NCBI GenBank assembly: GCA_044374195.1
Contig: JBILOY010000017.1
Location: forward strand, 1-48,978
DNA: 48,978 nt
Origin: CAIKZY01 sp044374195
GTDB taxonomy: Bacteria; Actinomycetota; Actinomycetes; S36-B12
Direction: 5' to 3'
A program made the position numbers and the translations under genes. The first letter of the stretch is position 1. Each line of letters starts with the position of its first letter. The notes under the pieces are model-generated. The model was given only the letters and a program-made list of their open reading frames with translations, was not told where the DNA came from and made no database searches. Of the stretch, positions 26,752-37,021 are shown in pieces.

Positions 26752-27756
26752 CTACGGCAACGTGACGACTTGCGAGGCGAACACGAGGCCCGCTCCGAAG
26801 CCGATCAGCAGTGCCGTGCCGCCATGCTCGACCTCGTGGTCATCGAGCATGCGCTCCATGGCCAGCGGGATCGAGGCGGCGGACGTGTTTCCGGTGTACG
26901 CAATGTCGCGTGCGACAGGCACGTGCGCCGGAAGCTTGAGTGCGCGAATCATCGCATCAGTGATGCGCATATTCGCCTGGTGCGGGATGAATGCATCGAG
27001 GTCATCGGCTTCGACCTGGGCAACATCGAGTGCGCGTTGCGCGGTCTTGGCCATGTCACCGACTGCCCAGCGGAACACCTGCTGGCCCTGCATCGTGAGA
27101 GCAGGGAAGATCGGCCCTGGCTCATCCCGGTATTCGACGAGTGACTGGGTCATGTTGATGGCATCGCGCTGCTCACCGTCGGAGCCCCAGACAACCGGAC
27201 CGATCGCGGGAACGTCAGACGGGCCAATCACGACGGCGCCGGCGCCGTCGGCGAAAATGAATGCGGTGCTGCGATCGGAGAAGTCGGTCCAGTCAGAGAG
27301 TTTCTCGACACCGATCACTACGACGTACTTTGCGGCGCCGCCGCGTACGACGGAGTCGGCTATGGCGATGCCGTAGCAAAAGCCCGCGCACGCCGAGGAG
27401 AGGTCAGTGGCAGCTGCGCCGATAGCACCGATTCGGTAGGCCACCTCTGCTGCGGCCGAGGGAGTCGGATAGGGGTGTGTCACGGAGGCGACGAGTACGA
27501 GGCCGACATCGGACGCATTGATCCCAGACTTCTCGATGGCCTTGGTCGCTGCTGCGGTGGCCATATCGACTACGGACTCGTCATCGGCGGCGTAGCGACG
27601 CTCAATGATTCCGGAGCGCTCGCGGATCCACTCATCGGAGGAATCGATGTGTGTGCACACTTCCTCATTCGTGACGATGCGGCTGGGGCGGTAACCGCCG
27701 ACCGACATGATGCGCGCGTAGGCAGCACCGGTTGCCGGCGTGATAGCGGCGGTCAC
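26752..27756 (-). CDS. fabH: 3-oxoacyl-ACP synthase III (KAS III)
   Basis: This 334-residue enzyme starts fatty acid synthesis by condensing an acyl-CoA primer with malonyl-ACP. Cys123 in SSACAGFCYG is the nucleophile, with His in IPHQAN and Asn in TGNTSAAS completing the triad. The GTG start overlaps the fabD stop by four bases (GTGA). The N-terminus before RIMSVGGYRPSRIV is about 14 residues longer than in many homologues. Confidence 0.94.
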   Translation of the reverse strand: MTAAITPATGAAYARIMSVGGYRPSRIVTNEEVCTHIDSSDEWIRERSGIIERRYAADDESVVDMATAAATKAIEKSGINASDVGLVLVASVTHPYPTPSAAAEVAYRIGAIGAAATDLSSACAGFCYGIAIADSVVRGGAAKYVVVIGVEKLSDWTDFSDRSTAFIFADGAGAVVIGPSDVPAIGPVVWGSDGEQRDAINMTQSLVEYRDEPGPIFPALTMQGQQVFRWAVGDMAKTAQRALDVAQVEADDLDAFIPHQANMRITDAMIRALKLPAHVPVARDIAYTGNTSAASIPLAMERMLDDHEVEHGGTALLIGFGAGLVFASQVVTLP

Positions 27757-28952
27757 GCCATAGCCTCCTGAGCCTCAGGGTGCAGTCGCACGATTGGCTG
27801 GCCGGGGGAGACAAGATCGCCATCGTGCACGAGCCACTCCACGACAGTGCCGCCATGCGGGGCAAGCACCTCGTGGCTCTCGCGAAGGGTGTCGACCGAG
27901 CCGACGGACTCGCGCGCGACGAGTGCATCGCCCGGCTGAGCCTGTGACACAAGACGGAAGGTTCCCTTCGCGGGTGCAATGAGCAGACGCCAGGTGGGGC
28001 TGGAGTCAAGACTCGACTTGCGGCCGTGGGTCTCGATCAGAGCCCATGCCGCGTCGAGATCGTCGGGGCTCTTGAGCGCGAGGGTCTCCACGCCGGGCAG
28101 TGCGCGCTTGATCATGCCGGTCAGTGCGCCTGCAGGGGGAATCTCGATGACAGCCGTGACACCGAGGTCAGCCATGGTCTGCATGCATAGATCCCAGCGC
28201 ACCGGGTTGCTGACCTGCGTGACCAGGCGCCTCAGCACCTCGCGGCCGTCATGGACTATCTGGCCGTCGGTGTTGCTGATGAGTTTCACGCGCGGGTCGT
28301 GGGTGGAAATCGATCTCGCGTAGCCGCCGAGGGTGGCGACCGCGGGTGCCATGTGATGGGTGTGGAAGGCGCCGGCCACTTCGAGCGGGCGCACGCGCGA
28401 GCCCTCAGGCGCATCGGCGGCGAAGGCTGCGAGTTGATCAAGGGTGCCAGCCACGACGATCTGACCTGCACCATTCATGTTGGCCGGTGTCAGGCCATAC
28501 TTCTCTGCTTGCGCGACGACGACATCGGCGTCGCCGCCGAGCACGGCGCTCATGCCGGTGGCGGTGACAGCTGAGGCAGCAGCCATGCCCTTTCCGCGTT
28601 CGCGCACGAAGACCATGGCCTGCTCAGCCGACAGCACACCCGCACCGACCGAGGCGGTGATCTCGCCGACCGAGTGGCCTGCGCCCGCACCGATCTGGGA
28701 GAAGGCGGCCGACGGGTGAGGGAAGAGACTGAGCATGGTGACCAGGCCTGCGCCCACGATGAGCGGCTGGGCGATGGCGGTGTCTCGGATCGTGTCGGCA
28801 TCTGAGGTGGTGCCGTGGGTCACCAGGTCGATGCCAGCTACGGCGCTCAGCCACTCGAGGCGGTCCTTCACCCCCGGGACTTCGAGCCACGGGGCGAGGA
28901 AACCTGGGGTTTGGGAGCCCTGTCCGGGCGCGACGACTACAAGCACCTTCAT
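27753..28952 (-). CDS. fabD: Malonyl-CoA:ACP transacylase with C-terminal BCCP-like domain
   Basis: This 399-residue protein is some 90 residues longer than a usual FabD. Residues 1-310 are the transacylase: GQGSQTPG at 10-17, nucleophile Ser94 in AGHSVGE and His197 in GAFHTHH. Residues 320-392 resemble a biotin carrier or lipoyl-like barrel: LIAPAKGTFRL, then VLAPHGGTVVEWLVHDGD and GQPIVRL. The stretch matching the biotinylation motif EAMKM reads DTLRE, with Arg357 at the lysine position, so it cannot be biotinylated there. It may bind ACP or a carboxylase partner; that is inference. GGAAGG precedes the ATG, and fabH overlaps its stop. Confidence 0.9.
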   Translation of the reverse strand: MKVLVVVAPGQGSQTPGFLAPWLEVPGVKDRLEWLSAVAGIDLVTHGTTSDADTIRDTAIAQPLIVGAGLVTMLSLFPHPSAAFSQIGAGAGHSVGEITASVGAGVLSAEQAMVFVRERGKGMAAASAVTATGMSAVLGGDADVVVAQAEKYGLTPANMNGAGQIVVAGTLDQLAAFAADAPEGSRVRPLEVAGAFHTHHMAPAVATLGGYARSISTHDPRVKLISNTDGQIVHDGREVLRRLVTQVSNPVRWDLCMQTMADLGVTAVIEIPPAGALTGMIKRALPGVETLALKSPDDLDAAWALIETHGRKSSLDSSPTWRLLIAPAKGTFRLVSQAQPGDALVARESVGSVDTLRESHEVLAPHGGTVVEWLVHDGDLVSPGQPIVRLHPEAQEAMA

Positions 28953-29013
28953 AGCCTTCCGTGAACTCAGCGGGGATCGCGCTGCTGATCAAGCCAATGT
29001 CGAGCGCTTACAT

Positions 29014-29030
29014 TTGTAGTAATCCTACAA
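29014..29030. promoter_or_regulatory. Palindrome in the fasR-fabD gap, candidate operator
   Basis: TTGTAG-N5-CTACAA is a perfect 6-5-6 inverted repeat about 60-80 bases before the fabD start. On the minus strand its first half is the final Leu codon and stop of fasR. Regulators of the FasR type bind ahead of fabD in streptomycetes, so it may be an operator; the binding protein is unproven. Confidence 0.45.
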
Positions 29031-30164
29031 GGTGCCGAGTCTGCCCAGGCTCAGCGCTAGGCGCAGGGCATAAGCCCCCCGCGGCTCCATGGGGGGAAAC
29101 CCGGTGATGTCGGCGATCCGGCGCAGGCGGTATCTGACGGTATTGGGGTGAACAACCAGGATGCGGGCGGTGGCCTCCAGGGATGGGGACTGCTCCAGGT
29201 AGGCCGCAGCGGTGGTCAAGAGAGCCTGGTCGGCGGCGAGCGGGAGGTAAGCGGTGGCAATCAGTCGCTCAATCGCACTGGAGTCGCCGAGGAGAACTCG
29301 TTCGGGAAGCAGCTCGTCGGCTGCGACTATGCGCGGCGCGGCGGGCCACCCGGGGGCCGCTCGAAGCCCGCTGATTGTTTCGCGAGCCTGCTCGGGCAAC
29401 GCGAGGAAGCCGGTGATCACATGGGTGTGCACGACCGGGCCTGGACCAAAATGCGGCGCCAGCAAGCGTGCCGTGCGATCGGCATCGGCGACCCCGCCCG
29501 CGATCGCGAGCAACGTGGTGCCGTGAATGCCGGTGAGCAACTCGACATCATGGTGCAGGGCTGCACGACGAAGGACGTCGAGTGATGCCTCAGGGTGGCC
29601 GATCGGCGCTGCGCCGGCCAGCACCATGAGCGAGGTTTGGTTTGTCCAGCCGAGGGCATTGACGCGGCCGAGCACCGACTCGTCGAGTTCATCGCGCAAA
29701 AGTGCATCAACGACCAGTGATTCCAGCCGCGCATCCCACGCACCGCGGGCCTCCGCCGCACGGGCGTACACCTCTGCTGCCGAGAAGGCGATTTCGCGCG
29801 AATACCGAAGGATCGACTCCCGCAAGCGCGGGCGATCCTTCTCGTCAGCGAGGTCATCGATACCGGACTCGACGACGTCGATCGTCGTACGCACGAGATC
29901 GACCGTCTGCTCGAGTGAGATCACTCGCGCGAGCTCACGCGGTGCGGCGCCGAAGACATCCGCGGTGAGTGCGCGGTTCGAGCCCTGTGCGCCGTGCCAT
30001 TCGATGAAGGCATTGATGCCCGCCTGTGCGACCGAAGCAACCCAACTTCGCTCCTGCGCACCGAGCTCGCGATACCAGGGGAGGGATTCCTCCATCCGCC
30101 TGGTGGCCGCTGTCGTCAAGGCTCCCGCGGCGAGCGAGAGGCGACGATCGCCGGATTCGGTCAC
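29025..30164 (-). CDS. fasR: PucR-type regulator, FasR-like
   Basis: This 379-residue regulator lies directly ahead of the fab operon, as FasR does in streptomycetes, where it activates fabD-fabH-acpP-fabF. The N-terminal LPWYRELGAQERSWVASVAQ is shared with that group. A GGDEF-like middle domain follows, and the C-terminus holds a PucR helix-turn-helix: ATARILVVHPNTVRYRLRRI. I chose the GTG at 30164, two bases after the stop of the upstream gene. The frame is open to 30245 inside that gene and is not needed. Confidence 0.85.
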   Translation of the reverse strand: MTESGDRRLSLAAGALTTAATRRMEESLPWYRELGAQERSWVASVAQAGINAFIEWHGAQGSNRALTADVFGAAPRELARVISLEQTVDLVRTTIDVVESGIDDLADEKDRPRLRESILRYSREIAFSAAEVYARAAEARGAWDARLESLVVDALLRDELDESVLGRVNALGWTNQTSLMVLAGAAPIGHPEASLDVLRRAALHHDVELLTGIHGTTLLAIAGGVADADRTARLLAPHFGPGPVVHTHVITGFLALPEQARETISGLRAAPGWPAAPRIVAADELLPERVLLGDSSAIERLIATAYLPLAADQALLTTAAAYLEQSPSLEATARILVVHPNTVRYRLRRIADITGFPPMEPRGAYALRLALSLGRLGTL

Positions 30165-30166
30165 GG

Positions 30167-31318
30167 TCAGCCGAGGGATGTGCCAGTAACGGCGCTGACG
30201 ATCTTGCCGATCGCGAAGGTCACGGCGGCAGCACCGACACCCCACATCAACTGGCGGCCGACGGAGAAGAACACATTGCGCCCGGAGAGCTTGCCGACGG
30301 TGGCGCCCACGATGATCATTGCGAGCAAGGAGAGGCAGATGGCCGTGATGAGTGCGGCCGTACCTGTCAGGAAAAAGTAGGGGAGCACCACGAACGATGC
30401 GCCGATCGCGAAGGCAACGAAACTCGAGATCGCGACCTTGACAGGCGAGCCCAATTCGTCGGGGTCGAGACCGAGCTCCTCGCGGGCCAAAGTCTCGAGT
30501 GCCATCTTGGGGTCAGACATGATTTGAGCCGCGGTCTCAGCCGCGATCTCACGTGAGATGCCCTTGGCGCGGTAAATGAGCTCGAGCTCCTTTTGCTCTG
30601 CTTCCGGGTTATCGCGAAGCTCGGCAGCTTCCATCTGAATCTCGCGACGGAACAGATCGCGCTGGCTTGCGACGCTGACGTACTCGCCGGCGGCCATCGA
30701 GAAAGCACCGGCGAACAGGCCGGCCAGACCAGCGAAGAGCACCGTGCTGTTTGAGGTATCCGCGCCGGCAAAACCCATGACAAGAGCGGTGTTCGAGACA
30801 AGGCCGTCGCTCACTCCGAACACAGCGGCGCGGATCGAACCGGAGCGGTCATTGCGATGCCACTTCTCGCCATCGCCGGGGCGAAGAACGCGATGGGGCG
30901 CGCGACCCTGGAGCACGAGCTTTGAGGGATCCTCGCGCATCAGGCGAAGTGCCTCAGCGTGCGAGCGCTCGTCATCGCTCATGCCCAGTGGAGCTTCGGG
31001 TTCATCGTCGTAAATGCCAGACGCCGCTCCCTCGACTTCCTCGAGTGTCTGCAGTACGCCGTCGAGCCCGGCCGCACGTGCGCGTGCCAGCAAGCCTGCG
31101 TCATTCGGATCCAGATCGGTCGGTGCTGGAGGCACGGGAATTCCGTACTCCTGCAACTTCTCTACCCAGTGCGCGGCGTGGTGCTCCTCGATTTCAGCCA
31201 ATTCGAGCAAGGCCTCCCGACGATCGCCGTCGGTGGTCTCGGCCAGAGCGCGGTACAGCAGGACTGCATTGCGCTCAGCCTCGAGGTATCCGAGGAATCG
31301 CTTGGGGTCTTGGCTCAT
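30167..31318 (-). CDS. Ferritin-like/VIT1 fusion transporter (MbfA-like)
   Basis: This 383-residue protein joins a ferritin-like domain (about residues 1-140; YLEAERNAVLLYR and EIEEHHAAHW supply Glu and His ligands) to a VIT1/CCC1 membrane domain (about 155-383; AAVFGVSDGLVSNTALVMG). Proteins of this type, such as MbfA, export iron or manganese. It sits two bases after aceE and two bases before fasR, so it is in the same transcription unit as pyruvate dehydrogenase and the fatty-acid regulator. That placement is unusual and no iron-box is visible. Confidence 0.85.
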   Translation of the reverse strand: MSQDPKRFLGYLEAERNAVLLYRALAETTDGDRREALLELAEIEEHHAAHWVEKLQEYGIPVPPAPTDLDPNDAGLLARARAAGLDGVLQTLEEVEGAASGIYDDEPEAPLGMSDDERSHAEALRLMREDPSKLVLQGRAPHRVLRPGDGEKWHRNDRSGSIRAAVFGVSDGLVSNTALVMGFAGADTSNSTVLFAGLAGLFAGAFSMAAGEYVSVASQRDLFRREIQMEAAELRDNPEAEQKELELIYRAKGISREIAAETAAQIMSDPKMALETLAREELGLDPDELGSPVKVAISSFVAFAIGASFVVLPYFFLTGTAALITAICLSLLAMIIVGATVGKLSGRNVFFSVGRQLMWGVGAAAVTFAIGKIVSAVTGTSLG

Positions 31319-31320
31319 GA

Positions 31321-34053
<2,733 letters not shown>

Positions 34054-34214
34054 GTATTCCCTTTCGAAGGCCGGCGCTTCGGGGTCTCCGAGTGGCCGGG
34101 GGTATGGGCAGGGGCGGTGCAGGGTTGAGCAGGACAGGGGTTACCAGTTCCCCCCAATCCTTCCACGCCGCGGGTCGCCGCGCATAAAGGGGAGTGAACG
34201 AGGGAAGCCATCCC

Positions 34215-34324
34215 CGACTTCGGCACATTTCTGGGCCGAGTTCGGCTCGACTTCGGCGCCCTTATTGGCCGAGTTCGGCTCGACTTCGGCGCCCTTATTG
34301 GCCGAGTTCGGCTCGACTTCGGCG
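34215..34324. repeat. 33-bp tandem repeats upstream of aceE
   Basis: Three units (34215, 34248, 34281) and an 11-base remainder. Units 2 and 3 are identical; unit 1 differs in the middle. Each contains the inverted repeat GCCGAGTTCGGC, at 34235, 34268 and 34301, so the palindromes recur every 33 bases, about three helical turns. They lie in the divergent aceE/DUF3052 region and could be regulator sites or a folded leader. The rest of the 378-base gap (34054-34431) shows only the DUF3052 RBS. Confidence 0.8.
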
Positions 34325-34431
34325 TAGTCGCTTGCGCTGGGCCGCCCAGCGGTGTGGACTAACGACCACAGCGGGCCGAACGGCCTGCGGGTTCGGGTGG
34401 TGAGCCCGGCTCATGACGATAAGGAGATCTC

Positions 34432-34857
34432 GTGACCGCCGCAGGCGATCTCGACGAGGCACGTATGCGTGCCAGTCGGCTAGGGCTCGAAGAGGGCCAG
34501 ACCGTCCAGGAGATCGGTTACGACGACGATGTCGACGAGGCTCTGCGCACCGGTATCGAGGCTGTCATCGGCGGCGAGCTCGTCGACGAGGATTTCGATG
34601 AGGTCGTCGATGTCGTTCTCATGTGGTGGCGCGAGGACGACGGTGACCTCGTCGACGCGCTCGTCGATTCACTGGGTCTTCTTGCCGATCACGGTGTGGT
34701 GTGGCTGTTGACCCCGAAGCCTGGTCGCGATGGACACGTCGAAGCTGAGGACATCTCCGATGCGGCTCCGACCGCTGGCCTGCAGCAGACCAGCACGGTC
34801 AGTGCCAGCGCCAACTGGCAGGGCACCCGGCTCGTTGCCCCGCGCGCCAAGCGCTAA
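34432..34857 (+). CDS. DUF3052-family protein
   Basis: This 141-residue acidic protein starts with a GTG that has AAGGAG five bases upstream. The conserved core is LEEGQTVQEIGYDDDVDEAL and VVLMWWREDDGDLVDAL. Function is unknown, but it lies beside aceE and ahpE in mycobacteria and streptomycetes as here. It ends seven bases before ahpE and is likely co-transcribed with it. Confidence 0.88.
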   Translation: MTAAGDLDEARMRASRLGLEEGQTVQEIGYDDDVDEALRTGIEAVIGGELVDEDFDEVVDVVLMWWREDDGDLVDALVDSLGLLADHGVVWLLTPKPGRDGHVEAEDISDAAPTAGLQQTSTVSASANWQGTRLVAPRAKR

Positions 34858-34864
34858 CTGCCCT

Positions 34865-35323
34865 GTGGCTCCCGACGTAGGCCAGCAGGCTCCTGAGTTC
34901 ACCCTGACCAATCAGTACGGCGAATCAGTCTCGCTCGCGGACTTCCGCGGCAAGAAGAACGTCGTTTTGATGTTCTATCCCTTTGCCTTCACCAGTATCT
35001 GCACCGGTGAGCTCTGCGAACTGCGCGACACCCAGCCCACGTTCGAGGCTGATGACGCAGTGGTACTCAGCGTCTCCTGCGATACCCCGCACACCCTGAA
35101 GGTCTATGCCAAGCAAGAGGGGCTGACCCACTCGTTGCTCAGTGACTTCTGGCCGCACGGTGAGGTCGCTCAGGCCTATGGCGTCTTTCTCCCGGAAAAG
35201 GGCTTTGCTACGCGCGGCACCTTCGTCATCGACAAAGCGGGCGTCGTGCGCTGGAGTGTCATCAACGCACCTGGTGAGGCGCGCAGCGCTGACGAGTACA
35301 CGGCAGTCCTCGCCGGGCTCTAG
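34865..35323 (+). CDS. ahpE: AhpE-type peroxiredoxin
   Basis: This 152-residue thioredoxin-fold peroxidase reduces peroxides. It follows mycobacterial AhpE closely (FAFTSICTGEL; LLSDFWPHGEVAQAYGVF; RGTFVIDKAGVVRW) and keeps the same neighbour. The peroxidatic Cys is Cys46. Unlike AhpE, Cys51 makes a C-X4-C spacing as in PrxQ/Bcp, and there is another at 72, so it could form an internal disulfide. The GTG at 34865 fits the family start; an open frame to 34730 overlaps DUF3052. Confidence 0.88.
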   Translation: MAPDVGQQAPEFTLTNQYGESVSLADFRGKKNVVLMFYPFAFTSICTGELCELRDTQPTFEADDAVVLSVSCDTPHTLKVYAKQEGLTHSLLSDFWPHGEVAQAYGVFLPEKGFATRGTFVIDKAGVVRWSVINAPGEARSADEYTAVLAGL

Positions 35324-35378
35324 TGACAAGCGGGCAGTTTTCTTGCCCCGCCACGAGCGCGATAGCCTCATCTCTCCC

Positions 35379-35455
35379 GGGTGATTAGCTCAGTTGGTTA
35401 GAGCGCTGCCCTTACAAGGCAGATGTCGGGGGTTCGAGTCCCTCATCACCCACCA
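35379..35455 (+). tRNA. tRNA-Val (anticodon TAC)
   Basis: A full cloverleaf of 77 bases including an encoded CCA. The acceptor stem pairs GGGTGAT with ATCACCC. The anticodon arm is CTGCC-CTTACAA-GGCAG, giving anticodon TAC, which reads valine GTA codons. The T arm has the TTCGAGT loop with a GGGGG/CCCTC stem including a G-T pair. Confidence 0.96.
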
Positions 35456-35466
35456 TTGATGCTCGG

Positions 35467-35472
35467 TAGCCT
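35467..35472 (+). promoter_or_regulatory. -10 box of leaderless NIF3 gene
   Basis: TAGCCT, six bases before the ATG at 35479 and 12 bases after the tRNA. The three-gene operon downstream may therefore start here rather than with the tRNA. Confidence 0.5.
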
Positions 35473-35478
35473 TCACCC

Positions 35479-36279
35479 ATGGCTACCGTCCGCGAGCTCA
35501 TCGCCACCCTGGATGCGGCGTATCCGCAATGGCTGGCCGAGGACTGGGATGCCGTGGGGCTTACCTGCGGGCGCCTCGAGGCTGAGGTCGACACCGTTCT
35601 CCTTGCGGTTGACCCGCTGCCTCAGATCGTCGATGAAGCAATCGCCTGCGGTGCTCAACTCATCGTCACCCATCATCCGCTCTTCCTGCACGGAGTTCAC
35701 GAGGTTTCCGCAACCCATGCCAAGGGCGAAGTCATTACCCGTTGCATCGAGAACGGCATCGCACTCTTCAGTGCGCACACCAATGCTGATCACGCGGGCC
35801 CCGGCGTCAGCGATGCCCTCGCCCAGACACTTCGGCTCAGCAATCTGCGACCTCTCGTGCCCGATGCTCGTGACTCGACTCTCGGGACGGGGCGTATCGG
35901 CTCTCTGGCTGCTCCGCTGACCCTCGAGGCCTTCGGCGCACTTGTGGCAGGTTCGCTGCCAGCAACCGCGCACGGGGTGCGGATTGCAGGTGATCTCGCA
36001 GCGACAGTTCGCACCGTCGCCGTCTGTGGAGGTGCGGGAGATTCCTTCCTCAGCGCGGCGGCGGAGGTAGCCGATGTCTATGTCACCTCTGATCTGCGCC
36101 ACCACCGTGCCCAGGATCATTTGGTCGATGGAGGCTGCGCCCTGGTCGATGTCGCTCATTGGGCTAGTGAGTGGCCTTGGCTGCAGCAAGCGGCTTCGGT
36201 GATCGGCGGTACGGTACGAACGGTCGTCTCGACCACTCCCACTGATCCGTGGGCTGCGCACCTAGGGAGCACATCGTGA
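35479..36279 (+). CDS. NIF3-like dinuclear metal-centre protein
   Basis: This 266-residue YbgI/NIF3 protein forms hexameric rings with two metals per subunit. Ligand motifs are LIVTHHPLFLHG near residues 61-72, SAHTNADH near 96-103 and a late His pair in LRHHRAQDH. Its true reaction is unknown; GTP cyclohydrolase-like folds and roles in stress have been suggested. Its stop overlaps the start of the zinc-ribbon gene (GTGA). The NIF3, zinc-ribbon, RNase H order also occurs in mycobacteria. Confidence 0.9.
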   Translation: MATVRELIATLDAAYPQWLAEDWDAVGLTCGRLEAEVDTVLLAVDPLPQIVDEAIACGAQLIVTHHPLFLHGVHEVSATHAKGEVITRCIENGIALFSAHTNADHAGPGVSDALAQTLRLSNLRPLVPDARDSTLGTGRIGSLAAPLTLEAFGALVAGSLPATAHGVRIAGDLAATVRTVAVCGGAGDSFLSAAAEVADVYVTSDLRHHRAQDHLVDGGCALVDVAHWASEWPWLQQAASVIGGTVRTVVSTTPTDPWAAHLGSTS

Positions 36280-37019
36280 ACGCCGAACCGCAAGACCAGT
36301 GGCGCCTTCTCGATCTCCAGGAGAAGGACACTCGGCTCTCGCAGCTCGCGCATCGCGCGGCCACCCTTCCGGAGGCTGCCGCCCTGGTCGGTCTCGATAC
36401 CCGCTTCGCGCGCACTCGCGATGAGCTCGTGGCAGCCGAGGTCATCGCCGATGACCTCAAGCGCGATCAGGATCGTGCCGATGCTGACGTGGACCAGGTG
36501 CGCGCTCGATCGCAGCATGATCAGGAGCTGCTGAACGGCGGTACGATCACCGACCCCAAGCAGTTGCAGAACCTCCAGCATGAGATCGAGTCACTCGCTC
36601 GCCGGCAGAGCGAGCTCGAGGATGTCGAGCTGGAGATCATGGATCGCGTCGAGGGTGCTCTTGCAGCAGTCGCGCAGCTCGCCGGCCAGAAGGCTGAGCT
36701 TGCAGCAGAACGTGAGGCCCTCGCCGAGACCGTGCGCGTGCTGCACGAGGAGATCGAGGCTGAGAAGTCGATGGTCACCGCTGATCGCGCTCGGATTGCC
36801 GAAAGCCTCCCGGTCGACCTATTCGCTCTGTACGAGAAGATCCGTCTCGATCACTCGGGCGTCGGTGCAGCACGGCTGTACCGCGGCCGCTGTGAAGGGT
36901 GCCGGCTCGAACTGCCGCCGAATGAGATTGAGGCACTGCGCAATGCGAATGTCTCGGCCGTCGTGCGCTGCGAGGAATGCCGTCGGATTCTGGTGCGCAC
37001 CGCGGAGTCCGGTCTGTGA
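36276..37019 (+). CDS. Coiled-coil protein with C4 zinc ribbon
   Basis: This 247-residue protein is mostly coiled coil (about residues 10-195, rich in Glu, Arg, Gln and Leu) and ends in a zinc ribbon with CEGCRLELP and RCEECRRIL. The family is widespread and its role is unknown; nucleic-acid or nucleotide handling is suggested by the adjacent RNase H gene. The GTG start has AGGGAG six bases upstream and overlaps the NIF3 stop. Confidence 0.88.
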   Translation: MNAEPQDQWRLLDLQEKDTRLSQLAHRAATLPEAAALVGLDTRFARTRDELVAAEVIADDLKRDQDRADADVDQVRARSQHDQELLNGGTITDPKQLQNLQHEIESLARRQSELEDVELEIMDRVEGALAAVAQLAGQKAELAAEREALAETVRVLHEEIEAEKSMVTADRARIAESLPVDLFALYEKIRLDHSGVGAARLYRGRCEGCRLELPPNEIEALRNANVSAVVRCEECRRILVRTAESGL

Positions 37020-37021
37020 CC

